Shown: in pieces, positions 19,774 through 28,519 of the stretch
Layout of the letters: the number at the start of each line of letters is the position of its first letter
Position numbering within the stretch: the first letter of the stretch is position 1
From: Novosphingobium sp.
GTDB taxonomy: Bacteria; Pseudomonadota; Alphaproteobacteria; Sphingomonadales; Sphingomonadaceae
Direction: 5' to 3'
NCBI RefSeq assembly: GCF_020852455.1
Contig: NZ_JADZAT010000032.1
Span: 124,001 to 188,000 of the forward strand
DNA length: 64,000 bases
Position numbers and translations under genes: made by a program
The notes under the pieces: generated by a model
Seen by the model: the letters and a program-made list of their open reading frames with translations, nothing else
What the model was told of the DNA's origin: nothing
Databases searched by the model: none

Positions 19774-22473
19774 TTAAGGTGCCCGCGCAATCGGGGGCGA
19801 GCCGGATGAGGCCCCGGCCGCAGGTTCGGAGCGGACCCGGCCCAGCCGCTGCGAGGCATGGTCGCGATCGATCCGCAGCGTGCCGCCCAGCTCGGTCCGC
19901 AGGTTCAGCGTGGCCGCGCTCTTGCTGCCGATCCGCAGCCGGTAATCGCCATAGGGCACGGTATCGAACAGCAGGTAGCCATCGAAATCGCTGGCCGTCT
20001 GATAGAGCACGCGCCCGGCCGGATCGGTCAGCTCGACCGTCACCCCGCCCAGTGGTTCGCCATCGGGATGCAGCAGCACCAGCTCGACCTCACCGGTCGG
20101 CGCCAGCGGCAGGAGGACCTTGGCGGCCACCCCCGGGCGCGGCACCACGACCAGACCCTGGCCCTTGGGGCGCAGCAGCGGATCGGGCAGGCTGCCGGCG
20201 TCGATTGAAACCAGCACCGGGACATAGGGCACCAGCCCGTCGATTACGGTGCGCCCCGAAGGGTTGGTCGGCTGGTCGGAATGGCGGAAGCCGGCCTCGA
20301 CCTCGACGCCTTCGACCCCGGGTTCGCCAGCCTGGCGCTGGCCATCGCCGTTATCGTCGCGGAACACCTCGATCGCGGCCTGGCCCTGTTCGGCCAGCCG
20401 ATCGCGCGAGACCCGCCAGCCGCCATCGACCGGATTGGGACCCAGGCTGAAGGCAAGCGTCAGCCCGGCGGTGACATTGCCGCGGTTGTCCAGCGATCCT
20501 TCGCCGCGCAGGGCGAAGTGCTTGAACTGGCGGACATATCCGGCTGTGAAGGTACGCCGGTCGGCCGCCGCGTCGATCTCGTATGAGGCGCGCAGGTTGG
20601 ATTGACGGTCGATCGGGGTCTCGACCACCAGCTGGGCCTGCTGGAAGCCCGGCTTGTTCCCGTCGAGCCCGAACCGCGCCTGTCCGCGCAGCCGCACCCG
20701 GCCAAAGCTGGTGTTACCGATCAGCGCCAGCGCGGTGCCTTGCGTCTCGTGCGCGATCAGCGCCGGGTTGCCGCTGACCGCCCGGTGCAGCAGCTCAACC
20801 GTCAATGAGGCGCGGCTGACCCGGAACGAGCCGTGCGTTAACAGTTCGGTAACCTTTGTGCCCGTGCGGGTGCGGGTCTGGCGCGCGCCGGCCTCGACCG
20901 GCAAACGCCAGCCCCCCAGCTTGAGCGAGGTGCCCAGCCGGAAATCGAACTCGCTGCGCTGCTGCACGCTGACCCGGTCGCTGTCGAACTCGCCATCGAC
21001 CCACAGCGCATAGCCGGAGAAGCGAATCGCGCCGGTGCGGCCGATCACTTCCCCGCGCCAGGCGCGCCCGGCACCGAATTGCTGCGCGCCGGACAGCTCG
21101 AACAGGGCTGGCCCGATCGAGCGGCGCATCACGCCTTCCAGGTAATGACGCCTGCGGCCCGTCAGCACCGAACTGGTGTAGGCGAAGCCCAGGGTGGTTC
21201 GTCGGTCAATCCCGCGTTCGACGCCCACCCCCCAGCGCCAGCCGGTCTGCGGATCGGTAACGGTCCGCGAGGTGCCGATCAGATCCTTGCCCTGTTCGAC
21301 CACCCCCGCCCAGTACCAGGTCTTGCCAGCGGGCAGGTTTTCGACCCCGACGGGGAAGTTGCTGCGTTCGTGGCGAATCTGGCCTTGCGGGCCGTACAGC
21401 ACCACGTCGAATTCGTTCTCGCCGAAGACGAGCTCGATATCGGCGAATTCATAACGCCCGATGCCGCGATCGGCCTGATAGGCGCGCAATTCGCCGTTGC
21501 GATAGAGTTCCGCGTCCCAACCGGCCGGCAGCACCCCGCGCAGGGTGGTCACCCCGAAGCGCGAGGGCAGGTTGAGCGGCCGGTTGGTGACAAAGGCCCC
21601 GCGCCCGTAAGCACTCTGAGTGCTGAGCGCGGTTTGCGGGGTATCGACATCGCCCAGAGCAAAGCGGGTGGCCTTGAGCGGCCCCAGCAGATCGCCGTCC
21701 GGATCGTTGCGATAGAGCCGGAACCGCAGTGAATCGGGCGCCACTCCATCCATCCCGGCCAGCCGGGCGGAATAGCTGAAGCCCAGCACTTCGCCGCTGG
21801 CCAGCCCTTCGTATTGCAGCGCCGCGCCCGAACGACTGCTCCACTGCCCCTGGATCTGAACATCGACCGAGGGCGTCCGCCAGTCCTTGTAGGGCGCATC
21901 GGCCTTGGGCAGGCTGGCCAGGTTGAACTGGCGGTCCTCAGGCTTGCGAAGTCGCGCGGCGCGACTTTTACGCTCGATCGCTTCGAGGAACGGCAGCTTC
22001 TGGTCGGATTCGAGCCGGATCGCCAGATTGCCCAGATCGGGCTTGAGCCGAACGCCCATCCAGCCCGACAGCGCCCCCAGATCCATACACCAGCCTTCGG
22101 GGGTGTCCTGGATCGCCCCGGCCGGGATTTCGGCACGTCCGTTCACGGTTTGTACCATGTTTGAATCACGGTCGATCGTGATCCGCTGGTCCTCCGCGAA
22201 CAACCAGCCAGTTGCGCGGCGCGACTTCTTGTCGAGCCGGACCGGCAGGTCGAGCGTCTGGATCAGATCGCCGAAATCGACGCAGACCCCGCGCGGGGTC
22301 TGATAGCCGCGCAGCGTATCGCCGACCTTGTAGGATTTGGTGTGCAGTTCGAGCAGCAGCGCGTCGTCCTCGTTGGCCGACCAGCCCTGCGCCAGCCCCG
22401 GTGCGGCCCAGACGGCAAAAGCCGCAGCACTGAGCGCCACGGCTTGCCGGATCGGACCGAAGGGGCGTTTCAT
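19774..22473 (-). CDS. Usher-like outer-membrane assembly protein with carboxypeptidase-regulatory-like end
   Basis: The protein has 899 residues and a signal peptide (VWAAPGLAQGW). The N-terminal third holds a periplasmic domain with two Cys pairs (GVCVDFGDL, EGWCMDLGALSGWMGV). The middle shows usher-like features: a loop reading VLPAGWDAELYRNGEL and alternating amphipathic strands up to about residue 690, as in an outer-membrane barrel. The C-terminus has an SdrD/SpaA-like motif (FRDDNGDGQRQAGEPGVEGV) and two Ig-like domains of carboxypeptidase-regulatory type. It lies 39 bases after the chaperone and shares its strand with the DUF4402 gene. The role as secretion pore for DUF4402 fibres is inferred. 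Confidence 0.72.
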   Translation of the reverse strand: MKRPFGPIRQAVALSAAAFAVWAAPGLAQGWSANEDDALLLELHTKSYKVGDTLRGYQTPRGVCVDFGDLIQTLDLPVRLDKKSRRATGWLFAEDQRITIDRDSNMVQTVNGRAEIPAGAIQDTPEGWCMDLGALSGWMGVRLKPDLGNLAIRLESDQKLPFLEAIERKSRAARLRKPEDRQFNLASLPKADAPYKDWRTPSVDVQIQGQWSSRSGAALQYEGLASGEVLGFSYSARLAGMDGVAPDSLRFRLYRNDPDGDLLGPLKATRFALGDVDTPQTALSTQSAYGRGAFVTNRPLNLPSRFGVTTLRGVLPAGWDAELYRNGELRAYQADRGIGRYEFADIELVFGENEFDVVLYGPQGQIRHERSNFPVGVENLPAGKTWYWAGVVEQGKDLIGTSRTVTDPQTGWRWGVGVERGIDRRTTLGFAYTSSVLTGRRRHYLEGVMRRSIGPALFELSGAQQFGAGRAWRGEVIGRTGAIRFSGYALWVDGEFDSDRVSVQQRSEFDFRLGTSLKLGGWRLPVEAGARQTRTRTGTKVTELLTHGSFRVSRASLTVELLHRAVSGNPALIAHETQGTALALIGNTSFGRVRLRGQARFGLDGNKPGFQQAQLVVETPIDRQSNLRASYEIDAAADRRTFTAGYVRQFKHFALRGEGSLDNRGNVTAGLTLAFSLGPNPVDGGWRVSRDRLAEQGQAAIEVFRDDNGDGQRQAGEPGVEGVEVEAGFRHSDQPTNPSGRTVIDGLVPYVPVLVSIDAGSLPDPLLRPKGQGLVVVPRPGVAAKVLLPLAPTGEVELVLLHPDGEPLGGVTVELTDPAGRVLYQTASDFDGYLLFDTVPYGDYRLRIGSKSAATLNLRTELGGTLRIDRDHASQRLGRVRSEPAAGASSGSPPIARAP

Positions 22474-22512
22474 GACGTCAGCTCTCCGCTAACAAACTGA
22501 AATCACGCGATA

Positions 22513-23343
22513 TCAGGGGAAAACCGCCAAGGTTTCGGCCAGCAGGGCGCCGCCGTTCTCGGGCAGTTCGCGATATTCGACCTTTACCGGGCCCTTGAGC
22601 TTGGCCAGCGTCGCGGCCGGGACCGGAATCTGCACCTTGCGGTGCGTCACTTCAGGATAGATCGCGATCCCGCGCAGGTTGAACAGCACATCGCCGCGCG
22701 ATGACTTGCCCACCAGTTCGCCATAGACCGAGCGCTGCCCGGTGCGGTTCATATCGAGCTCGAGATAGGCGCCGGCCTCGCTCTTCACCAGGTGCGGATT
22801 GGCGAGAGTCGCCCCGCCTTCCAACCGTCCGCGCCGCAGGAACACCGGGATGGTGATGCCATAGACCGGGATCAGCTTGATCGACAGTCCGGTTGCCGGA
22901 GTGGCAGCGGCCTCCTCGGGCTTGAGGGCCGGAGGAATCGCGCGAAAGTTGAGGTGGACCCGGTATTCGCCATCGGTCAGCCCTTCGGGCGGGCGCACCG
23001 CGATCCGCACCGATTGCGGCTGCCCCGGCAGCAGGGTGATCCGCCGCGGGGCGAAGGTAATCATCGCCAGCGCGGCCTTCTCGGCCGGATTGGCTTCGGC
23101 CTCGCTCACTTCGGTGAAGTCGCCATCCTCGCTCATCCGGCGCAGTTCGGCGGAAATCCGGTAGGTGGCGGGCTGCGTGCCGATGTTGCTCAGCACCACT
23201 TCGGCGCTGCCGCCGTTGTTGATCACCACCCGGGTTGGCGCGACCAGCAGATCGCCCTGGGCCTGGGCCGGCGCAGCCGCGACCAGACTGGCCAGGGCGG
23301 CACCGGCGATCAGCAGGTGGCGAAGCGGTGAGACAAGCGACAT
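22513..23343 (-). CDS. Periplasmic pilus-type chaperone
   Basis: A 276-residue protein with a signal peptide (LASLVAAAPAQAQG) and an N-terminal Ig-like fold: LLVAPTRVVINNGGSAEVVLSNIG, an RRMSEDGDF segment, then ITFAPRRITLLPGQPQSVRI, which corresponds to the G1 donor-strand region of pilus chaperones. A second domain completes it. The ATG at 23343 follows a GAGGGG ribosome-binding site and precedes the signal peptide. It should hold DUF4402-type subunits in the periplasm and hand them to the usher-like protein. The pairing is inferred from order and family. Confidence 0.78.
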   Translation of the reverse strand: MSLVSPLRHLLIAGAALASLVAAAPAQAQGDLLVAPTRVVINNGGSAEVVLSNIGTQPATYRISAELRRMSEDGDFTEVSEAEANPAEKAALAMITFAPRRITLLPGQPQSVRIAVRPPEGLTDGEYRVHLNFRAIPPALKPEEAAATPATGLSIKLIPVYGITIPVFLRRGRLEGGATLANPHLVKSEAGAYLELDMNRTGQRSVYGELVGKSSRGDVLFNLRGIAIYPEVTHRKVQIPVPAATLAKLKGPVKVEYRELPENGGALLAETLAVFP

Positions 23344-23464
23344 TCTGGACCCCTCGATCGTTACCGCGCGGTGCCCGGCGCACTGCGGGAATTCACCTGC
23401 GGGAATAGGCAAACAGGGTTAATATTCGGATAAGCATGCCGGGCCCGGGATCCGGGCAGCAAAA

Positions 23465-23493
23465 GGGCCGCATCCGCGTGGCGGATGCGGCCC
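23465..23493 (-). terminator. Strong hairpin terminator/attenuator after the DUF4402 gene
   Basis: A perfect 13-bp stem (arms 23465-23477 and 23481-23493, GTG loop) is followed on the minus strand by TTTT. It lies between the subunit gene and the chaperone gene. It would end most transcripts after the subunit and allow some readthrough, giving far more subunit than assembly machinery. Confidence 0.8.
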
Positions 23494-23527
23494 TCGAATT
23501 CTCGCCCGGGTCGGGGCGAAAACTGGC

Positions 23528-24043
23528 TTACTGGTATTCGACCGAAACGTCGAAGGTGCCCGAATAGGTGCCGGCAGCCTGGTTGGCGCCAACCGTCAGG
23601 CGGCCACCAACGGTAAAGTTGCCCTGGCCGGTGCCGCTCAGCTGGAACGCGCCAACCGGATCGGTGTTGAAGCTGTCGAGCGACATGGTGTCGGTCGCAG
23701 CGGGGTTACCGCCGAGATAGAGCGTCGAAGCAGTGGTCGGCAGGGTCACAACGACCGAAGCGTTGTTGCTGCCGGTAACGGTGAAGCCGGCCGGAGCGCG
23801 GGTGCCGGTCCACACGACGCCACCGGTCTGCGAAACGGTGTTGTCGGCGTTGACGGTCACGGTACCGCCGGTGTTCGGGGCGATCTGACCGAAGTTCAGA
23901 GCCGAATCGGCGGTCAGCGTCAGCGACGAGAGGATTTCAGCGGTGGCCGTGGCGGTTGCAGTGGCAGCAGCCGAAGCCGAAGTGGCGAACGAAGCAGCGG
24001 CAAGTGCAGCGCCGACAGCAACAAGACGAAGCGAGTTACGCAT
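23528..24043 (-). CDS. DUF4402 domain protein, probable fibre subunit
   Basis: A 171-residue secreted protein. The signal peptide ends at SASAAATATATA; the mature part is a cysteine-free, Thr/Gly/Ala-rich beta domain ending GTYSGTFDVSVEYQ. That ending is the terminal strand typical of DUF4402 and pilin-like subunits. The ATG at 24043 follows AAGGGA. DUF4402 proteins are commonly found beside chaperone and usher-like genes in Alphaproteobacteria, and this is the order here. Whether it polymerises is unknown. The frame also runs upstream, but that part does not look coding. Confidence 0.8.
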   Translation of the reverse strand: MRNSLRLVAVGAALAAASFATSASAAATATATATAEILSSLTLTADSALNFGQIAPNTGGTVTVNADNTVSQTGGVVWTGTRAPAGFTVTGSNNASVVVTLPTTASTLYLGGNPAATDTMSLDSFNTDPVGAFQLSGTGQGNFTVGGRLTVGANQAAGTYSGTFDVSVEYQ

Positions 24044-24209
24044 GGTTATTCTGGTCCCTTCAAATTGCCAGCAGCACTTCTGCTGCTTCCGAATGGCTGG
24101 CAAACCCCCCATTCGTAGGACCCTAAGTAGGAACACAGTGTTCAGTGTTTGCTGTTGAGTCTGGTTAACGGAACCAGGTCCGCTGTTAAGACTCTATCGG
24201 TGGGAATCC

Positions 24210-25175
24210 CTAAATTCCGCCACCTGTCAGCCGCTGGCAGATCAGATCGAGCTGATCGAGCGTGCGATAACGGATCGTTACCGCACCCGAACGCGGATCG
24301 GCATCGGTGTTGATCCGCACCGACAGGCCCAGGAACTCCTCCAGATGGCTCTGCACCGCAGCAATATCGGCCGCAGCCCCCGGATCGCGCTCGCCGCGCG
24401 CACGGCGCGGGGTGCTGGCGGCAGTACTGCTCCGTCGCGCCAGCCGCTCAACCTCGCGTACCGACAGATGCTTGGCAATCGCCTGCCGGGCGAGTTCGAT
24501 GGCGTTCTCGACCCCGATCAGCGCCCGGGCGTGACCCATCGAGAGCTGCCCCTCCTCGACCAGTTCGATCACTGCCTCGGGCAAGGCCAGCAGCCGCTGG
24601 AGATTGGCCACATGGCTGCGGCTCTTTTCAACCAGCCGGGCAATCTCGGCCTGAGTCAGCCCCTCGCCTTCGGCCAGACGATGATAGGCCCGCGCTTCCT
24701 CGATCGGATTGAGGTCCTCGCGCTGGAGGTTTTCAATCAGCGCCAGCGCAGTGATCTCGCGATCATCCAGATCACGGATTATTGCTGGAATTTCATGAAG
24801 TTGCGCACGCTGCGCGGCACGCCAGCGACGCTCACCAGCCACCAGCCGCCAGCGCCCTGCCCCATGCGGGGTCACGATGACCGGCTGAATTACTCCGCGC
24901 GCGGCGATCGAGGCGGCGAGTTCGGCCAGCGCGGCTTCCTCAAACCGGCGGCGCGGTTGTCCGGGATGCGGCTCGATATCGGCGATTCGCAGCATCGCCA
25001 TACCCGAGCCGGGCTTTGCCTGTGGCGCAGCATTCAGGCCTGCTGGCGGTGTAACCAGCGGTTCCTCGCGCCGGGTCTCGCCCAGCAGCGCGCCCAGCCC
25101 GCGGCCCAGCGCCGGGCGCTTGGCCGGGGTTTCGGCGCGGGGAACGGAAATTCGGACGACCGGATCGTCGCTCAT
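24210..25175 (-). CDS. parB: Chromosome partitioning protein ParB
   Basis: The 321-residue ParB binds parS and spreads along DNA as a CTP-dependent clamp. The N-terminal arginine-rich ParB/Srx domain contains IEPHPGQPRRRFEEAAL and VAGERRWRAAQRAQLHEIPAI, the CTP-binding core. A helix-turn-helix follows (LTQAEIARLVEKSRSHVANLQRLL, about 167-190), then a C-terminal dimerisation end (AAVQSHLEEFLGLSVRI). It overlaps parA by ATGA, and four matching parS sites lie within 3.5 kb upstream. Confidence 0.97.
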   Translation of the reverse strand: MSDDPVVRISVPRAETPAKRPALGRGLGALLGETRREEPLVTPPAGLNAAPQAKPGSGMAMLRIADIEPHPGQPRRRFEEAALAELAASIAARGVIQPVIVTPHGAGRWRLVAGERRWRAAQRAQLHEIPAIIRDLDDREITALALIENLQREDLNPIEEARAYHRLAEGEGLTQAEIARLVEKSRSHVANLQRLLALPEAVIELVEEGQLSMGHARALIGVENAIELARQAIAKHLSVREVERLARRSSTAASTPRRARGERDPGAAADIAAVQSHLEEFLGLSVRINTDADPRSGAVTIRYRTLDQLDLICQRLTGGGI

Positions 25176-25948
25176 GCGGCTTTCCTTTGCTGCGGGAGAC
25201 GCGAAATCAGCTCGCGCGCCAGGGCCATATAGGCCTTGCTGCCCGAACAGGTGTGATCATAGATCAGCGCCGGCAAGCCGTGGCTGGGCGCTTCGGAAAG
25301 GCGCACGTTGCGCGGGATGACCGCTTCAAACACCAGCTGGCCCAGGCACGAGCGGACATCGTCGGCCACCTGGTCGGTCAGGCGGTTGCGGCGATCGAAC
25401 ATGGTCAGCGCCACCCCGATGATGCCCAGATCGGGATTGAAGCGCTGCTGCACGCGTTCGACCGTCTGGAGCAGCTGCGAAAGCCCCTCCAGCGCGAAAA
25501 ACTCGCATTGCAGCGGCACCAGCAGCGTGTCTGCGGCGGTCAGCGCGTTAAGCGTCAGCAGCCCCAGCGAAGGCGGGCAATCAATGAACACGATGTCATA
25601 GCCGTGTTCCCCGGCCAGCGCCGTGCGCAGACGATCGGTGCGGTTCTCGACCGACACCAGTTCAACTTCGGCGCCCGACAGGTCCTCGGTTGCCGGAACG
25701 ACATCGAGACCCGGGATCCGCGTTGGCAGCGCGCACTGGCTGAGCGGCAGCTGTTCGATCACCAGGTCGTAGGACGAACTGGTCCGATCCGCCGCTGCGA
25801 TGCCGATCCCGGTCGAGGCATTGCCCTGCGGATCGAGATCGATCAGCAGGACCTTCCAGCCGGTGGCAGCCATGGCCGTGGCGATATTGATTGCCGTGGT
25901 GGTCTTGCCCACCCCGCCCTTCTGGTTGGCGATCGCTACGCGAATCAC
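25172..25948 (-). CDS. parA: Chromosome partitioning ATPase ParA
   Basis: A 258-residue Walker-type ATPase of the ParA/Soj family. The deviant Walker A is ANQKGGVGKTTTAINIATAMA at residues 7-27, including the signature lysine K11 of the KGGVGKTT form. DYDIVFIDCPPSLGLLTLNAL holds the Walker B. It has no N-terminal HTH, as expected of chromosomal ParA. It pulls ParB-parS complexes along the nucleoid. ATGA overlaps link it to rsmG upstream and parB downstream. Confidence 0.98.
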   Translation of the reverse strand: MIRVAIANQKGGVGKTTTAINIATAMAATGWKVLLIDLDPQGNASTGIGIAAADRTSSSYDLVIEQLPLSQCALPTRIPGLDVVPATEDLSGAEVELVSVENRTDRLRTALAGEHGYDIVFIDCPPSLGLLTLNALTAADTLLVPLQCEFFALEGLSQLLQTVERVQQRFNPDLGIIGVALTMFDRRNRLTDQVADDVRSCLGQLVFEAVIPRNVRLSEAPSHGLPALIYDHTCSGSKAYMALARELISRLPQQRKAA

Positions 25949-26589
25949 GGCGTGTTCCCTTTCTTCCCGGCCAATGTGCCGACAATAATGCCGGAATCCG
26001 CATCCGTCAGCGATTGTTCCACGTGGAACAGGTGATTCCAGCCCTTGAGCTCTTGCAGTTCCTGCCGAGCCGACCGCCCCTTGGGCAACAGCCAGACGCT
26101 CTCCCTTGTGGAGAATCTTGCGGATAGCTCAAGCAATTTGGGTAGCGGAGCAAAGGCCCGTGCCGAAATGGCGCGAAATGGCCGGCTTGGCAGTGCCTCG
26201 AGCCGCATGCCGGCGACCGAGGCATTGCCCAGCTCCAGCTCGGCACAGACCCGCTGTAGCCAGTCGATCCGCCGCGCCCGCGATTCGACCATGACCACTT
26301 CGCATTCGGGCCGCAGGATGGCGATCACCAGCCCCGGGAAGCCCGCGCCGGTGCCCAGATCAAGCCAGGGCGAGGATGTTTCACGTGGAACATGGGTCAG
26401 CAGCTGTGCCGAATCGGCATAGTGCCGGACCCAGACCGAAGCCAGGCTCGCTTCCGCCACCAGGTTCTGGAGCTGGTTCTCGCTGGCCAGCATGGTCGCC
26501 AGCGCCTCAAGGCGCGATTCGGCAGCTTCGGTCCATTCGGGCAGACTGCGGAACCAGTCGCGCGCCGCTGCTTCGCTCTCGAGGATCAT
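25945..26589 (-). CDS. rsmG: 16S rRNA (guanine527-N7)-methyltransferase RsmG
   Basis: RsmG (GidB) methylates G527 in 16S rRNA with SAM. In this 214-residue protein the SAM-binding motif is [22 protein letters not shown] at about 72-93, followed by [17 protein letters not shown]. The C-terminal part is encoded over a parS site. The N-terminus ([16 protein letters not shown]...ENQLQNLV) is the usual family one. ATGA overlaps link it to mnmG and parA. Two parS sites lie inside the coding sequence. Confidence 0.95.
   Translation of the reverse strand: MILESEAAARDWFRSLPEWTEAAESRLEALATMLASENQLQNLVAEASLASVWVRHYADSAQLLTHVPRETSSPWLDLGTGAGFPGLVIAILRPECEVVMVESRARRIDWLQRVCAELELGNASVAGMRLEALPSRPFRAISARAFAPLPKLLELSARFSTRESVWLLPKGRSARQELQELKGWNHLFHVEQSLTDADSGIIVGTLAGKKGNTP
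26015..26030. promoter_or_regulatory. parS site 1 (inside rsmG)
   Basis: A perfect 16-base palindrome TGTTCCACGTGGAACA, the ParB-binding consensus of Caulobacter and other bacteria. It sits in the rsmG 3' part where it encodes FHVEQ. Confidence 0.9.
26377..26392. promoter_or_regulatory. parS site 2 (inside rsmG)
   Basis: TGTTTCACGTGGAACA differs from the perfect palindrome at one position. It lies in the middle of rsmG in another reading phase, encoding HVPRET. Confidence 0.9.
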
Positions 26590-28433
26590 GCTGCCCGCCT
26601 GCGCGCGTGGACCAGCAGCGCGGCGAGCGCGGCGGGGGTAATACCCGGCACGCGTCCGGCCGCCGCCAGCGTGGCGGGCCGCGCGGCGCTCAGCCGTTCG
26701 ACCATCTCGCGCGATAGCCCGGGGATTGCGCCGTAGGGAAAGTCATCACCCAGCGTCAGGGCTTCGCCGGCACGCAGATCCCTGAGTTCGCTATCCTGCC
26801 GGGCCAGATACGGGGCATAGGCCGCATCTTCCTCGATCTCGGCCAGCAGTTCCGCGTCTTCGGGCAGCTCTTCCGACAGCCAGGGGACCAGGTCAGCCAG
26901 GCCCACCCCGCCGAACCGCAGCCATTCGCGCAGCGGCAGGCGCCCGGTATCGGCGCGCACCGGCAGCCCGGCAGTGGCCAGTTCGTTGCTGGTCGCGCTC
27001 TGCTCCAGCGCCGCGTCGAACCGCTCACGATCAGCCTCGCGGCGGGCGAACCATTCGGCCCGTTCGGCGCCGATGCAGCCGATCTGCAGGCCAAGCGGGG
27101 TCAACCGGGTCCCGGCATTGTTGGCACGCAGCCGCAACCGATACTCGGCCCGCGCGGTGAGCATGCGGTAAGGCTCGGTCACGCCGTGCAGCGTCAGGTC
27201 GTCGATCATCACCGCCATATAGCTGTTGGCGCGGTCCAGCGCCGGCGGATCGCGGCCCAGCACCGCAGCGGCGGCGTGCAGCCCGGCGACCAGCCCTTGC
27301 GCGGCCGCCTCTTCATAACCGGTGGTGCCGTTGATCTGGCCGGCGCAGTAGAGCCCCGGGATCGCCCGCAGTTCCAGGCTGGGGCGCAGTGCGCGCGGAT
27401 CGATATGGTCATACTCGACTGCATAGCCCGGCACGTCCATCACCACCTGCTCCAGCCCCTCCATCGTCCGCAGCATCGCCAGCTGGACATCGGCGGGCAG
27501 CGAGGTGCTGATGCCGTTGGGATAGACCAGGTGGCTGTCGAGACCTTCGGGCTCAAGGAACACCTGATGCCCGTCGCGATCGGCAAAGCGGTGGATCTTG
27601 TCCTCGATCGAGGGGCAATAGCGCGGCCCCGAAGCCCCGATCGCGCCCGAGAACAACGGCGAGCGGTGCAGGTTGGCGCGGATCACATCATGACTGGCCG
27701 GATTGGTGCGGGTGATCGCGCAGAACAGCTGCGGCAAAGCCCTTCCCGGGCCGAGCGGCGACATGGTCCAGTGCTCGGCATCGCTCGGCTGTTCCTCCAG
27801 CCGCGCCCAGTCGATCGTCCGCCCGTCGAGCCGTGGCGGAGTGCCGGTCTTGAGCCGCGCCATCGGCAGATCGGCGGCGCGGAGCTGTTCGGCCAGGCGC
27901 TGTGCCGAAGCTTCACCGATCCGTCCGCCAACCAACCGCTCTTCGCCGCGATACAGAATGCCGCCCAGGAAAGTCCCGGTGCACAGCACCACCGCAGGCG
28001 CCTCAAGCATGGTGCCATCGGCCAGCTCGACCCCTTGCACAGTGCCACCCGCCAGTCGCAGCGCAGCGGCTTCACCTGCGATCACGGTCAGGTCGCCTTG
28101 CCGCTTGAGCAGGTCCTGCACGGCGGCCTTGAAGCGCTTGCGATCGGCCTGAACGCGCGGGCCCTGCACTGCGCTGCCCTTGGACCGGTTGAGCATGCGA
28201 TAATGGATCGCCCCGGCATCCGCCGCCCGGCCGATGATCCCATCAAAGGCATCGACTTCGCGCACCAGGTGGCCCTTGCCCAGCCCACCGATCGCGGGAT
28301 TGCAGCTCATCGCGCCGATCGCCGCCGGATCGAAGCTGACCAGCGCGGCATGCGCGCCCATCCGCGCCGCGACCGCAGCGGCCTCAACCCCGGCGTGACC
28401 GCCGCCAACTACGATGACATCGAAACGCTGCAT
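26586..28433 (-). CDS. mnmG: tRNA uridine-5-carboxymethylaminomethyl modification enzyme MnmG (GidA)
   Basis: The 615-residue flavoprotein works with MnmE to put cmnm5 on U34 of several tRNAs. The FAD-binding motif [21 protein letters not shown] opens the protein. The signatures [21 protein letters not shown] (about 63-83) and [21 protein letters not shown] (about 358-378) are diagnostic. Its N-terminal Met has a weak ribosome-binding site on the minus strand. It overlaps rsmG by ATGA. parS sites 3 and 4 lie in the 86-base gap between it and mnmE. Confidence 0.97.
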   Translation of the reverse strand: MQRFDVIVVGGGHAGVEAAAVAARMGAHAALVSFDPAAIGAMSCNPAIGGLGKGHLVREVDAFDGIIGRAADAGAIHYRMLNRSKGSAVQGPRVQADRKRFKAAVQDLLKRQGDLTVIAGEAAALRLAGGTVQGVELADGTMLEAPAVVLCTGTFLGGILYRGEERLVGGRIGEASAQRLAEQLRAADLPMARLKTGTPPRLDGRTIDWARLEEQPSDAEHWTMSPLGPGRALPQLFCAITRTNPASHDVIRANLHRSPLFSGAIGASGPRYCPSIEDKIHRFADRDGHQVFLEPEGLDSHLVYPNGISTSLPADVQLAMLRTMEGLEQVVMDVPGYAVEYDHIDPRALRPSLELRAIPGLYCAGQINGTTGYEEAAAQGLVAGLHAAAAVLGRDPPALDRANSYMAVMIDDLTLHGVTEPYRMLTARAEYRLRLRANNAGTRLTPLGLQIGCIGAERAEWFARREADRERFDAALEQSATSNELATAGLPVRADTGRLPLREWLRFGGVGLADLVPWLSEELPEDAELLAEIEEDAAYAPYLARQDSELRDLRAGEALTLGDDFPYGAIPGLSREMVERLSAARPATLAAAGRVPGITPAALAALLVHARRRAA

Positions 28434-28459
28434 GATTGCCCTGCGCCTTAGCGCAGCGA

Positions 28460-28475
28460 TGTTTCACGTGGAACA
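28460..28475. promoter_or_regulatory. parS site 3 (mnmG-mnmE gap)
   Basis: TGTTTCACGTGGAACA, identical to site 2. It lies 26 bases before the mnmG start, so bound ParB could affect mnmG transcription. Confidence 0.9.
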
Positions 28476-28502
28476 GGGATTCACCGAAACCGTGCCGATT
28501 GA

Positions 28503-28518
28503 TGTTCCACGTGGAACA
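28503..28518. promoter_or_regulatory. parS site 4 (mnmG-mnmE gap)
   Basis: TGTTCCACGTGGAACA, identical to site 1, starting 43 bases after site 3 starts and ending 2 bases from the mnmE stop codon. Confidence 0.9.
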
Positions 28519-28519
28519 T

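Noticed and set aside
27186..28451. 421-codon plus-strand frame across mnmG
   Set aside because: Antisense to MnmG with no recognisable domain.
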